Origin: Erodium maritimum
Taxonomy: Eukaryota; Streptophyta; Magnoliopsida; Geraniales; Geraniaceae
Direction: 5' to 3'
NCBI GenBank assembly: GCA_963921825.1
Contig: OY997594.1
Span: 66,945,675-67,009,674 of the forward strand
DNA length: 64,000 nt
Part shown: positions 33,562 through 45,974 of the stretch, piece after piece
Position numbering within the stretch: the stretch's first letter is position 1
Layout of the letters: each line of letters begins with the position of its first letter
The notes under the pieces: generated by a model
Told to the model about the DNA's origin: nothing
Database searches by the model: none
What the model saw: only the letters and a program-made list of their open reading frames with translations
Translations under genes and position numbers: made by a program

Positions 33562-36500
33562 AAAAGAATTTTGTACTCGAAATTAAAAGCAACGTACCTC
33601 AAAGATCAAACATGTGGGGGTACTTCTCTCGGATCTCGTCCTCTCGCTCCCAGGTCGAGTCGGCTCCCTGGTGCTTCCATTGCACTCGAACCAAAGGTAT
33701 AGTAGTCTTCCGTAGGATCTTCTCTCCCGTGTCCACAATCTTGACGGGATGCTCCTCATAAGAGACATCATCCGCTACCTCGATGTCTGCCCACTCGATG
33801 ACGTGAGAGGGGTCTGCCGTGTACTTCCGCAGTTGGGACACATGGAAAACGTTATGCACGTTCCTAAGCTGCGGCGGCAAAGCTAATCGGTAAGCTACGG
33901 CTTGCCGCGGTTGAACCGCGGAAGACCCTTCTTCGGGCTCACCCTCATAAATACATGATCTCCGACTGAAAACTCAAGCGACCTGCGACGTCTATCTGCA
34001 TAGCTCTTCTGACGACTCTGCGCGGTCTTCAACCGTTCTCTAATCAATGCGACCTTCTCGGTCGTTTCTCTGACCATATATGGTCCAAGTAAACTCCGAT
34101 CCCCTACCTCAGCCCAACACACCGACGACCTACACGGTCTGCCGTACAAAGCCTCAAATGGTGTCATATCAATGTTGGACTGATAACTGTTGTTATAAGC
34201 GAACTCTGCCAAGGGCAAGTGATCCTCTCATGATCCCTGAAAGTCTAGTACACAAGCACAAAGCATGTCATCCAAAATCTGTATGGTGCGCTCCGACTGT
34301 CCATCTGTCTGAGGATGGTAAGCTGTACTCAGCAGCACCTCAGTCCCCAGTGCCTTCTGTAGGCTCTTCCAGAATATGGATGTGAAGCGAGGGTCCCTAT
34401 TAGATACCACTGATACTGGTACCCCATGGAGGCGAATAATCTCCCTGACATATAATCGACTCAACACGTCCATTGTGTCGGTCATTCGCATGGCTAGAAA
34501 GTGTGCCGACTTGGTCAGTCTGTCAACCACAACCCGAATAGCATCATGCCCCTTAGGCGATCTCGGTAGTCCACACACAAAATCCATAGTAACATGATTA
34601 CACTTCCACTCGGAAACCGGTAAGGGCTGTAGTAAGCCAGCGGAACGCTGATGCTCAGCCTTCACCTACTGACAGGTGAGGCACCTCGACACAAAAACTG
34701 CGACTGCCCTGCGCATCCCGCTCCACCAAAATTGTCGTCGGATGTCTCTATACATCTTGGTGCCACCCGGGTGCACGGCAAGACGGGAGTGATGACACTC
34801 TCTCAACATCGTGTCCCTACAACCCCGGGGCACGAACAACCGACCTCTAAAGCGAAGACTCTGATCAGTACTCAACTCCCATCCTTCGATATCATCACCA
34901 TCAATCAGTCTCTCACGAATCCCTGCTGTCTCGACATCCTAGGCCTGTGCCTCTAGTACCCGAGCAACTAACGTGGGCTGAGCCACTAATGCACATAAAG
35001 TCATACCATCCGTGGTCTCCTCTAGCTCAAGTCTGAAGGAGCTCAACTCCTCCAGCATGTCCCACTCTCGGACAGCCATGCTAGCCACGCAATGAGTCGA
35101 CTTCCTACTCAGAGCATCGACGACGACATTCGCCTTGCCCGGATGATAGAGTAGCTCGAAGTCGTACTCCTCAAGTAATTCCATCCATCGCCTTTGGCGC
35201 ATGTTCAGATCGCGCTGAGAGAAAATGTACTTGAGACTCTTGTGATCCGAGAACACTCTGAACTGCTCACCGTACAGATAGTGTCTCCAGCTCTTTAATG
35301 CAAAAACCACCGCTGCTAGTTCTAGATCATGGGTCGGGTAGTTGCGCTCATGAACTTTCAACTGTCTCGAGCCATAAGCAACTACCTTCTTGGACTGCAT
35401 CAAAACACAACCTAGTCCCTCTCCTGAGGCGTCACAGTACACATCATAACCTACTCCTTGCTCTGGAAAAATCAACACTGGAGCGGTAGTCAATTGAGCC
35501 TTTAGCTCGGAGAAAGAGTGCTCACACTCACTAGTCCAAAGAAACTCTGCTCCCTTGCGAGTCAATGCTGTCATAGGTGCAGCTAAGCGTGAGAAGTCCT
35601 GAACAAAACGTCGATAATATCCTGCCAATCCCAGAAAACTACGGATCTCAAACACGTTCTTGGGCCTTGCCCACTTCGAACTGCATCGACCTTCGCTGGG
35701 TCGACTAAGATACCAGCTCGGGACACTACATGTCCGAGGAATTTCACCTCTGCGAGCCAGAATTCGCACTTCTCTAAGTTCCCGTACAGCTGGTGAGTAC
35801 GTAACAAAGTCAAGACTATCCTTAAATGCTCCTCGTGCGCCTCTTCACTAGACGAGTAGATCAAGATGTCGTCAACGAAAACTACGACAAACTGGTCCAG
35901 GTACGGTCTGAAGATGTCATTCATCAAATCCATGAAGGCTGCTGGCGCGTTCGTCAATCCGAACGGCATCACTAGAAACTCAAAGTGTCCGTACCGTGTC
36001 CGGAATGCGGTCTTCTCCACATCCTCCTTTCGGACCCTCAACTGATAGTAGCCTGATCTTAGATCAATCTTGGAAAAGCATGTCGCTCCTCTTAGTTGAT
36101 CGAACAGGTCGTCTATCCTCGGCATCGGATAACGGTTCTTTACCGTAACCCGGTTCAACTTCCTGTAATCGATGCACATCCTCAAGGCGCCACCTTTCTT
36201 CTTCACGAAGAGGGCGGGTGCTCCCCACGGAGACACGCTAGGGCGGATGAAACCCTTCTCCTGCAACTCTTCGAGTTGTCGCTTCAACTCGACTAACTCA
36301 GCTGGCGCAAACCGATAAGGTGTCATCGAGATCGGTACGGTGCCAGGGATCAAGTCGATCCGGAACTCTAACTCGCACGCAAGAGGTAAACCTGAGAGTT
36401 CTTCTAGGAACACATCTGGAAACTCACTCACTACTCTTGGAAGGTCTCTGCTACGCTGCACAACCTCGGTCTTGACTCCCGTAGTCAAGGCGGACAGAAG

Positions 36501-38172
36501 GACTCCGCTCTTGCTACCCAAAACACAAGTAACAACTCGCTCGCCTGACCTCACTATCACCTGACGTCGATAGAAATCGATCGTCGCCTGATATCTTGCA
36601 AGCCAGTCCATCCCTAGGATCACGTCGAAGGCTGTCATCTCCAGAATGAGTAGATCACCAACGAAGGAGCAGTCTGCTACTCGAACCTCACAATCTCGAC
36701 AAATAGTATCCAACACTACCTCCCCCGTAATTGGGGTCTTAAGACACAGCGTTCTACCAAGGAAATCCACCTTCAATCCCAAAGAACGAGCAAAAGAAGT
36801 AGAAATAAACGAATGGGATGCACTAGTGTCGAACAGAAAAGACGCCCACGTATTAAAAAGTAAACACGTACCCTGAGTGGCCTCATGGCCGGCGTACTGT
36901 CCCTCAGCTCTAGCATCAGTGAGTGCGTAAAATCGGCCCTACCGTGTCGGTGGTCCTCCTCTCGGTGGTGGTGGTGGTAGTACCACCTGTTGCTGAGGCC
37001 TAGCCTGCTGTCACGAGGCCACCGCTTCCGCCTCTTGACGCGGAGCTCTCTCCTGATGTGCCTGTCGTGGTCGGCCGGGAGGTGCCTGACGAGGCTGTGC
37101 CTACTGGGGCCTCGGTTGAGGTGCAACTCCAACCTGATCCGGACAAGTAGATGAAATGTGCCTCTGTCGGCCGCACTGGTAACTAGTCCGATCATCAACA
37201 CGCTGCCTCTCAACAAACCCTTGTGGACGATCCATCTGTCGATCTGCGAGTCCTCTGCTCCTCGGGCAATCTCAGGCTAAGTGCCCTTGTTGTTTGCACA
37301 ATGGGCAGAACTGTGACAGTGGGGCAGGTCCAACTGACCCCACTGCTGCTCCTCTGCGCATGCCACCCTACTAAAATTGAAGCTAGAAAGACCCAGAAGT
37401 CCTCTGCTGCCTCGCCTCACGTCCGTCGGACGGTCGGAGGAAGCCACTCGGCATCGGCCTGCATCCCGCGCTCTGGCGGTCTCTCGAAAATGCCTCTCCA
37501 CTGCTAAGGCATGGTCTACTAAAGTAGAATACACCTTTGTCCTCAAAGCAACAATCTGATCTGCAATCGAGGGGATGAGCCCACGCTCGAACCGTCTACA
37601 ACGACTCTCTTCAGTCTGCACCATCTCGGGCGCGAAGCGGGACAAGGATAAGAACCTCGCCGCATACTCAGAAACTGTCATCCCTCTCTGCCATAGCTCC
37701 AGGAACTGCTGGCGCCTATCATCTCGAACCGATCGAGGGAAGTACTGCTCCAGGAACAGTCGACTGAAAAGCTGAAAATCCTCACCAACTCTGGCCTGCA
37801 CAGACTGCCACCAGTAAGAGCATGAACAACAGAAAGGACCTTGGTCAGGGAGTGGGAGTGCAGAACTTGTGCTGACTGGACAAAAGTCAGGGAGTGGGAG
37901 TGCAGAAAAGTTGGTGTTTTGCAACAGAAAGGACCTTGAGGTCCTGGGAGTGCAGAACAGTGATGATTGGATTATTATTTGATATTTTCCTGTTTTATTT
38001 AATTCGTTATCAGAAACCGATTAATTTAGTCATAATTTAAACAATTTTGGAAATAAATAATTAATGACAATCAATAATTAATAAATTCAACTCGAATATA
38101 AATGAACTTCTAATTTTATTCAACCTCTTGTAATACAACCCCAAAAAAAAATAGCTCCAAGAGCACAAACGA

Positions 38173-39558
38173 CTACTCATCGTCTTGGAAACCAGCTCCA
38201 AATCGATCCCATAAGTGCTCCATAAGATCTTGTTGTAGTTGATGGTGGATCTCAGGATCTAGGACACTTTGTTGAGCATCCACTCGTTGCTGGTATTGCA
38301 ATGACCCTCCGTGGTGCCATCGTTCCGGTGGTGTCCAATTCGGCATTTCTGGAGGTTGCGCCCACAACAACTCCTCCTCCCCATACTCGTACCGGTCGCG
38401 CTCATCCTCTACAATCATGTTGTGTAGAATTATGCAAGTGTGCATGATATCAGCCAAAGTGTGTTTGCTCCAACTACGAGCGGGACGGGAGATGATGTGC
38501 CACCTTGCTTGAAGTACTCCAAAATCCCTTTCAATATCTTTCCGAGCACCTTCTTGGCATCTAGCAAACAACTTCTCTTTGGACTCGAAGGGATGCCGAA
38601 TAGTCTTCACGAACCGTGCCCATGCTGGGTAAATGCCGTCCACCAAGTAATAAGGTCGGTCGTACCGATGGCCGTTGATGTAGTACTCCACAGCCAGCTC
38701 ACGGCCGTAGTAAGCGTCTTGGAATAGGTGGCTGTGGTTGAGGACGTTGACGTCGTTGTTCGATCCAGCCATCCCGAAAAATGCATGCCAAATCCATAAA
38801 TCGCGGGACACTACAGCTTCAAGCATAATCGTCTTTTCCCCGTGGTGACCTCCCCGTCCATGGGCTCCCTAGTCTTCGGTTGGGCAGTTCTTCCACTTCC
38901 AATGCATACAGTCAAGATTCCCCGCCATTCCGGGAAACCCTCGGTTGTACCCTTCTCGGAGTAAGCGGTCCATGTCAGCCGGTGTGGGTGTACGCTGATA
39001 CTCGGCTCCGAATACCTCAATGACGGCCTTGCAAAACTTACGTAAACATTCAAGTATGGTGCTTACCCCCATGCGCAGAGTTTCGTCCAATGAATCGGCC
39101 GAGGACCCATACGCAAGCAACCGTATAGCGGCGGTGCACTTCTGTTCCGTTGATAACCCCGGCCGCGAGGCAGCGTCGGGCTTCTATTCGAAGTAGTCGT
39201 CGTGAGCCTTAACCGCGTTCATAATCCGTTGGAAAAGCGGTTTGCACATACGGAACCGACGCCTGAACATGTCAGGGCCATATAGGGGTTGTTCGTCAAA
39301 ATAGTTCGCCATCAATTGGTTGTGGGCTGCCTCACGACCTCTGTTAATCTCTCGGCACATTGGTTCCCCACGGATGGCCCTCTGGACCCTTGGCATTACT
39401 GTCTGCATGTGCCTCTCCATCATCCGCCGGAATCGTCGCTCAACTAGCCGCATTTGGGCTGCCATCTCCTCATATGTCGGTAGTTGGGCTGCCATCTCCT
39501 CATACGTCGGCATCCGGGGAGCCATCTCCTCGTACGTCATCTCCTCAACGTTGGACAT
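38173..39558 (-). pseudogene. PIF/Harbinger transposase, nearly intact with two in-frame TAG codons
   Basis: One frame of about 461 codons runs from the ATG at 39558 to the stop at 38173, interrupted only by TAG at 39184-39186 and TAG at 38869-38871. The N-terminus repeats a PTYEEMAAQ unit. The DDE catalytic contexts are all visible: GNLDCMHW, GSNNDVNVL and KDIERDFGVLQARW. The family helix-turn-helix region lies after FRRRFRMCKPLF, and the tail has CIILHNMIVEDERD. The second TAG falls just after WKNCPTED, near the DDE core. The protein acts with a Myb-like partner in the nucleus to move Harbinger/Tourist elements. Confidence 0.88.
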
Positions 39559-39658
39559 AACCTCGTCGTCGGAAATTTTCGAAAATAACGAGTAGGAAGT
39601 GAGAATGAAAGAGTGAAAGTAGAGAATGGTATGACAAAAATGAGGAATGGGGTTGGGT

Positions 39659-39666
39659 ATTTATAG
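39659..39666 (-). promoter_or_regulatory. TATA box of the Harbinger transposase
   Basis: TATAAATA on the minus strand lies about 100 bases upstream of the ATG at 39558. Confidence 0.65.
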
Positions 39667-41742
39667 GGTTCATTTTATCTGATTTTTGAATTAAAAAAAA
39701 TAGTCGTTGGAGTTGACCGTTGCCAACGGTCGGGACACGTGGCGGCACCAGGCGCTGCCAGCGCAGGCGAGGGCGCGTCCAGCGCGCTCGGCCAGCCAGA
39801 CGGGAGCGGGAGCGGGAGCATGGGGAGCGGGACCGCTATTTTTCGCGTCTGCAGCGGACCGGACAGCGTCCTGCTTTCCCGGCGCGCGGGGAGCGGGCGC
39901 GACCCGTTGTCCTTGCTCTAATAAGCCTCACCCTCAAGCTGGAAGGTGGAGAAAGAGACTCTCAAACGTCCCTCAGAAACTCCAGACGTGTCAAGGTTGC
40001 GAGTAATCCGCTCCAACCATATAGCTGCTGCCTCGGAGTCAGCACTCCCAGAAAAAGTCGGTGTACCCGACCTACGGAAATTCCGGAAAGCCTGGGACGT
40101 GTAGCTATCCATCTGGTCTGGCCTCTCGACAGCAGCTATCTCGGTAGTAGGCACGGGCTCTGACGCCGGTGCTGCGGTCTCCTGCTGAGTGCTGATCGCA
40201 GCTAGCACTGCGTGAACCACCTCATCTATAGGGGTCGCCTGAGTCGGCTTTGCGACTGGGGTAGCTCTCGCTGGTGACCCTGACGGTTCATCCTCAAAGC
40301 TCTGGTGCTCTGTGGTAGCAGCACCCTGGGCACCTGCTGCCCCTGCCAGTCCAACGGCTGGTGTCTGGCTCTACCCCATAGCTGGGCGGCTCTTGGTACC
40401 TCTGGGAACGTAAACACGAGACATCTCGTAGGATCGCTGCAGTTATACGTACAGTTCGTAACTCAAATTAACACAACGGAACGATCTAAGCAAAGGGACG
40501 TTCTCACGCGTCTCGAAGGATCCTAATTGGATCGAGGATAAGTAGATAAGTAGTATATCATACTTATATATAGACAAAGAAGTCTGCACTTCGTGCATCT
40601 CACACATCAAGCAAGTAATGAAACCAACTCCCACAGGAGGCACAGATCACACAATTACACAACAATATACCAGACCGGTAAACGTCTCGGTCGGGTATTT
40701 TCCCATTACTCGGGTTTCAAAACACGAAGCATTAAGTTCAAAAGAGTAAGTCTTAAGCTCTTACTCGTAAGTTTTCATTCTTTTCTCAAACCCTTTTTAT
40801 CTTTAATCAAAACGTTTGTGTCGATCTCGCGTCGTTACAACCCGATTCAGGCGTTCCCGAATTTCGTCGTAACCACTTGACATCTAACCATCACGTTCGA
40901 CTACAGTGGCGCCCCTGAGTCCAGTAGTGATAGTATAAACATTTCAGTTCTATGGAAAATTCGGCATGACCTATTCGTATTTTCCACTAACCCTCCGCTT
41001 AAGCGAGACAAATTTCAATTAATTTTCACGAGTTATTCAATACTTAGAGTTCTCATGCTCCACAAAGTACATAACATAATCTGCACATAGGGTTCTCATG
41101 CTCCACAAGTACACAACGCAATTAAAGAGAGTGTAAGAATACTCAAGTTCTACTCTTCTCTATAAAGTCATCCCAATTGGATAATTCTTTCAACTTTAAT
41201 TCTTTATACTAGGTCCAACGCCTTAACCAATTCAATACTCAACAATTTCAACACTTTATCATTTTAATCCCCAAATAAGTCGAGAAGTCACCACTTCAGT
41301 AAACCAACACTTCGATAAATCCACACTCCCATATATCACACTTCAACAAGGTACCACTTCACTCTTATCAAACATGGGACGACCAACCACAGCGGTAACA
41401 CACTTATCAAATAATTTTACTCAACAATCACTTTGTAATGGTTCGATCATTGCTCGTTAATCCAATACCGATCTCAACCGTTCGGCTTCACCGATCACTG
41501 TATCTTACAGTCAATAAGGTAAGGATACCACTCAAGCAATGTAATCATCATAAGAAAGGAAACCAAATTTAAACAATCATTTAGATAATCGAGACTTGTG
41601 TCGTTCCCACTCTACGCATCCAATATTTTCAACTTGCGTCACTGAGTACACGACTTAGACCTCCTAACTCTACCCACCCAATCGACGTTGGTCCGAGGTT
41701 TGAAAACAAGTTTAAAATTTAACCTGTTTCAAATGAAACCAG

Positions 41743-41754
41743 GCTCTGATACCA
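41743..41754 (-). promoter_or_regulatory. tRNA-Met primer-binding site of the gypsy element
   Basis: On the minus strand TGGTATCAGAGC follows the 5' LTR end (GGGGCGTGACA) after a three-base spacer. The 12 bases match the site complementary to plant initiator tRNA-Met. Confidence 0.9.
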
Positions 41755-43845
41755 AATTGTCACGCCCCAAATCCGGTTTTGACCGGACTCGAGACGTGAC
41801 CTGAATTAATAATAGAGAAGCAATAAACAAATGTAAAAGCTTTAAATATTAAATAACCTTCCTCAAATCATCAAAAGTAGCTAGTTCAAAAATCTCAAAT
41901 GTGAGTCCAAAACCCAACATAAAGTGTAAGATAAATAATGTTTAGTATAAAAGACCAACAAAAATCTAGAATCAATCCCAAGATGTCCAGAAGCTCCCGA
42001 GCCTCGAACCCACTAGATATCAGGTACGCATGTAACACAGTGAGAAAACCATAGGGGTGAGCTTACGCTCAGTAGGAAAAATCTTCAACAATTTAACCTT
42101 TAGATCAAAGACAAAAAGCATTAACAGAATATTACAAATAACGATTTAAATACCAATAACAATGAAATGCTAGTAAAAAGAAAGAATAAGAATAGTACTG
42201 CATTAACAAGGATAATGTTAATTTAAAGATTTCAAGGAAAGTACTATAAGGAAACGTAACTACTAAAATGGGAGTAATGAATATCACGCCAACCACTTGC
42301 TTTCTCAAGCCTCCGATCCATGGATAGATTCTGGTGTCACATCGGTTCCCATATTCCAATCCACCAGAGTACCCATATCATATCAGATTTTCCCTCGGTC
42401 CAGAGGAGACACATACATCGGGGCACCGGAAACCAACTCATAGGGACGCTCATCGTCGGGATTCTCGGAAATGACTCCAAAGGACCATATGCCATGGGGA
42501 ACCAAGGTAGTGCTCCCGCAGGACGCCTACGCTTGGGTGAATCCACAAGTAACCAAATCCCCGCAGGGTAAACCATCCAATTGCCCTCAGGCTCCAATAA
42601 CCAATGCCCCTCAGGGTCCAATATCCAATACTCGTAATATCCAATAACCAATGCCCTCAGGCTCCAGTAATCAACCACTATCCCACAGGATCTGCCAAAC
42701 ACCAATGACCACAACACCACCTAATTACCACCACCACCCCCGGTGTCATACCGAATCAAACAATTAAACATCTCAAAAACAATAATAAAGGAAAACACTA
42801 TAATAATACATACAACTACCATTTATCGAATCACACATTCATCACAACATACCAAAGACATCCGTTCATTCCTTACACTTACCGTTACTTACCTGTCACG
42901 ATCCACCGATCACCTGATTGTACCCTTTGGTACAATCAGTCATACTCGATCATCCGTTCAAGCATTCAATCATTCTGTCACGCCCCAATTTCAGTAAAAC
43001 GAACTCGGGACGCGACGTTTAGAATAAGAAAACACTTTGAAAACATTTCCACTAAAACACTTTACAATAACAGTTTAGTTCAACAAAAGGATAATTACAA
43101 CTCAAATTAAAACGTCCCACAAGCGGACAACAAGGCGAGGTGCCCTTCGCTAGACTAAAAAGACAGAACCCGGACTCCGCTCCCAGCTCCACAAGCTTCG
43201 AGAGCTCACCAAGTCCGTCCCACGAACAGTACCTGTAGGAAAAGCAACTAGGGGTGAGCGTTCGCTCACCACCACGGATAACAGACTGACTACGGCATAA
43301 TTAGCAGACAATGCCGGTAACACCAACAACAAACTCAACCCCCCGGGGATCACTGTCCCCAACCCAAGTACTCTGACTGACAAACACCCACGGTGACCTT
43401 CCTCGAACGACTCGACACTCAAACACGTAAGTAGACACGACACAACGATCACGACCTCTTCCAAGGACTCAAAGGAACTACGCAACACCAAACAAGATCA
43501 CAAAGGATCGCACACCAAACAAGATCACAAAGGATCGCAAACCAGCTACTCAGTAACCTCCCTCACGCCCTTTACCGATCATAGACGTGGTCAGGCGGTC
43601 GACCTGTCGCATTTCCTCGACACAAAGTCGGATCAGACTGTCAACCTATCACACTCACAACCACCGAACCACACACGCGCGGCCAGGACCCCTTTACTGA
43701 CAGGCGGGCCCCCTACCTCGTCTGAACGTTCAGACGCGTGTGATCGAGGACCCCCGTTTAATGAAGCGGGCCCACAACCTCAGGTAACCACAATCACAAT
43801 CACAATCACAGTTCAACAAACAACAATAACACAGGTTCAACAATC

Positions 43846-44163
43846 CACGGGCACTCATGGCCACCCAAGATACCAACCCTAAAACGCGGACTCAACAGCC
43901 CCACAGGCACTCACGGCCTCCCCAAAACACCAACCCTAAAATACGGACTCAGCAGCCCCACAGGTACTCACGGCCTCCCAAAATACACCAACAGTGACTC
44001 ACGGTTCAACGAACCCCACGGGCACTCGCGGCCACTCAAAACATCAACAGTAAGACACGGGCTCTCATGGCCACCCAAGACACCGACAATTAAATACGGG
44101 CTCTCAAGGCCACCCAAACTCACAATAAATAACACGGGCTCTCAAGGCCACCCAAACTCAACA
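43846..44163. repeat. Tandem array in the solo LTR
   Basis: Units of about 40-60 bases built on cacgggcactcatggccacc and variants (cacgggctctcaaggccacc, cacaggcactcacggcctcc) repeat at least seven times with gradual change from left to right. Nearby, caaacaagatcacaaaggatcgca is duplicated at about 43487-43539. Confidence 0.85.
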
Positions 44164-45967
44164 ACAATTAACGCACGACAACCTCCGGCATAAACGATGC
44201 CTCCAACAGTCCTAAGATCACTAGTTTCACAAACAACCTCCGGGCATGGTCATATGCCTCCAGTAGAACAATTATCGCTAAGTCCTCTGTTCCTACGACA
44301 CTACTAAGTGTCACATGCTTTTCCACTAATTGCCAAGTTCCCGTAACATGCATTTCTAATAAACGCTACAGTACTGTATCATGCAATTCTAATATTCGCT
44401 AACCTACTCAACCCACGACACCCCAGTGTCACATGCATTTCTACTGTTAACTTTCCTTAGTCAGGGTCGAGATCCGGCTACTTTTCCCTACCTCAACTGA
44501 AGAGCAACCGCTATGCTCCCTAGCTCCAGACGTTCTGGCTCGCTACCTCCGGGCTTCACTTCGATCGAAGCCGGACGCTAAAGAAAACACGAAAGCCAAC
44601 GATTAATAACGATTCCGCCGTTAAGTTAAAGGTCATGATTTATCCAGTTTTAAGACCGACAATTGTCCCTTAAACTCGAGCGGGGGAAAGCGGGATTACA
44701 ACGAATCGGGTTCGAGCATCCGCGCACCGTACTCAAGTTGACCCAAAACCCAGTTAAAACCAATTTTAACTCAAACTGTCTTTGAAACTCCTTTGTTTTA
44801 TCTAATTCCGACCTTGACTTTAAAACAAAACGATTCCTTCGGTTCTTTTCCAAACTCGATATTTTGGTCCAAACCTTTCTAAATCCGATCTGATATGAGT
44901 TCGTTTTCCCCTTTTCGACTTAACTTAACTCAAGTTTAAACTTAAAAACCGACATTCGTTTTAAAACCCGTTTAATTTAACCAGAACTTCGTTTTCTCAT
45001 TTAACGGACCTAAGTCGTTTTTTAATTACTATCCCTTTTAATCGATAAATTTTCGTTAGTTTTATGCTTCAACAAATTGTCCAGATCCAAAAACTGATTT
45101 TAAATTAACATATTTCCCTTTTTAATCCAAAACCGTTCCAAATATTAATCGACTTCATAAGCAGGTTTAATAAAAAATTAATCGATTTCATTAACGGTTT
45201 AACCACATAACAACGATTTCATTAACAGTTTAACCAAATAAACTTGAAACGAACAACACGGGAACCGAAAAAGAGGGGCTCGGTTAGAAACCGGCCGGTC
45301 ACCGACGGAGACGCCGCCGGCGACCAAACCTCGTGGTGAGAACCTCACCGTGGGAGATGAGGTGGTGGAGCACGGCGGAGGGAGCTCCGGTGGTGGTGGT
45401 TTTGGGCGCGACGGGGCGCGGGTGAGGGTTTCCCCTCAGATCTGGACGAATCCGGCCGTAGCTCGCCGGATCTGGCGAGCGCCGGCGACCTTGAGACGGT
45501 GCCGGCGGCGAGACGGGGTTCGGGCTCGGCTCCGTTCTGAGAGGGAGACGGTGGCCGGAGACGGCCGAGCTCGGGCTCGGGAGCGATGGCCGGTCTTGGG
45601 AGCGTCGGCCGGACTCGGGAGCGGTGGTCGTACTCCGAGTTGAGAGGAGGGAGGGAAGTCGGATGAGGGTTCGAGATCTGAGAGGGAGATGGAAGAGGGG
45701 GTCGACGGCGGTGGCTACTGGTGTGGGCGGGCGGTGGTCGGACGGAGAAGGAGGAGGGGGCTCGGCGTGGGGAAGACGGGACGACGAGAGGGAGGTGGGT
45801 GACGGACGGTGGTGAGGGAGGTGGCGGCCGGACACGCCGTGGCCGGAGAGGTCGAGAGGAACCAGAGAGGGAGAGAGAGATCGGGAGAGGGTGAGGTCGA
45901 CGAGGGAAGGGAGGGCGGTTGCGTTGAGGGGAAGGAGGAGAAAGGGTGTAAACCCTAGGGTTCGGCC

Positions 45968-45974
45968 CTTTATA
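45968..45974 (-). promoter_or_regulatory. Likely LTR promoter TATA box
   Basis: On the minus strand GTATAAAGG is followed within 25 bases by aaccctagggtttacaccc. A long GC-rich leader then runs to about 45300. This is the usual layout of an LTR transcription start. Confidence 0.55.

Larger units (their letters stand above)
37818..39918 (-). mobile_element. PIF/Harbinger element inside gag
   Basis: The termini are GAGCATGAACAAC (from 37818) and, reverse-complemented, GAGCAAGGACAACG (to 39918). TAA flanks both sides (37815-37817 and 39919-39921), the PIF/Harbinger target duplication. The 2101-bp element carries one transposase frame and its promoter. Left of the gene, a gggagtgggagtgcagaa motif occurs three times with variations (37850-37960). 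The right subterminal part (39720-39910) is very GC-rich. No Myb-like partner gene is present inside it. Confidence 0.93.
33599..40424 (-). pseudogene. Ty3/gypsy gag-pol remnant
   Basis: Domains in order are: Gag from the ATG at 40424, with a premature stop after about 17 codons; the Gag core, split by the Harbinger element; a CCHC knuckle (FCPLCKQQGH, about 37310-37262) containing a stop; protease with FDTSASHSF near 36830 (Gly of DTG replaced by Ser); RT with FVDDILIYS (about 35879-35853); RNase H ([12 protein letters not shown]); and integrase with the HH-CC zinc region (HHSRLAVHPG ... CLTC) and its acidic triad contexts (MDFVCG, SNRDPRF, TDGQSER). Near 33895 a deletion removes part of the integrase tail and shifts frame; a chromodomain-like end follows to 33599. 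Long stretches of RT and integrase remain open. The copy is dead. Confidence 0.9.

Noticed and set aside
41743..41754. Part of a tRNA-Met gene
   Set aside because: Only the 12-base complement of a tRNA 3' end is present, with no cloverleaf. It is a retrotransposon primer-binding site.
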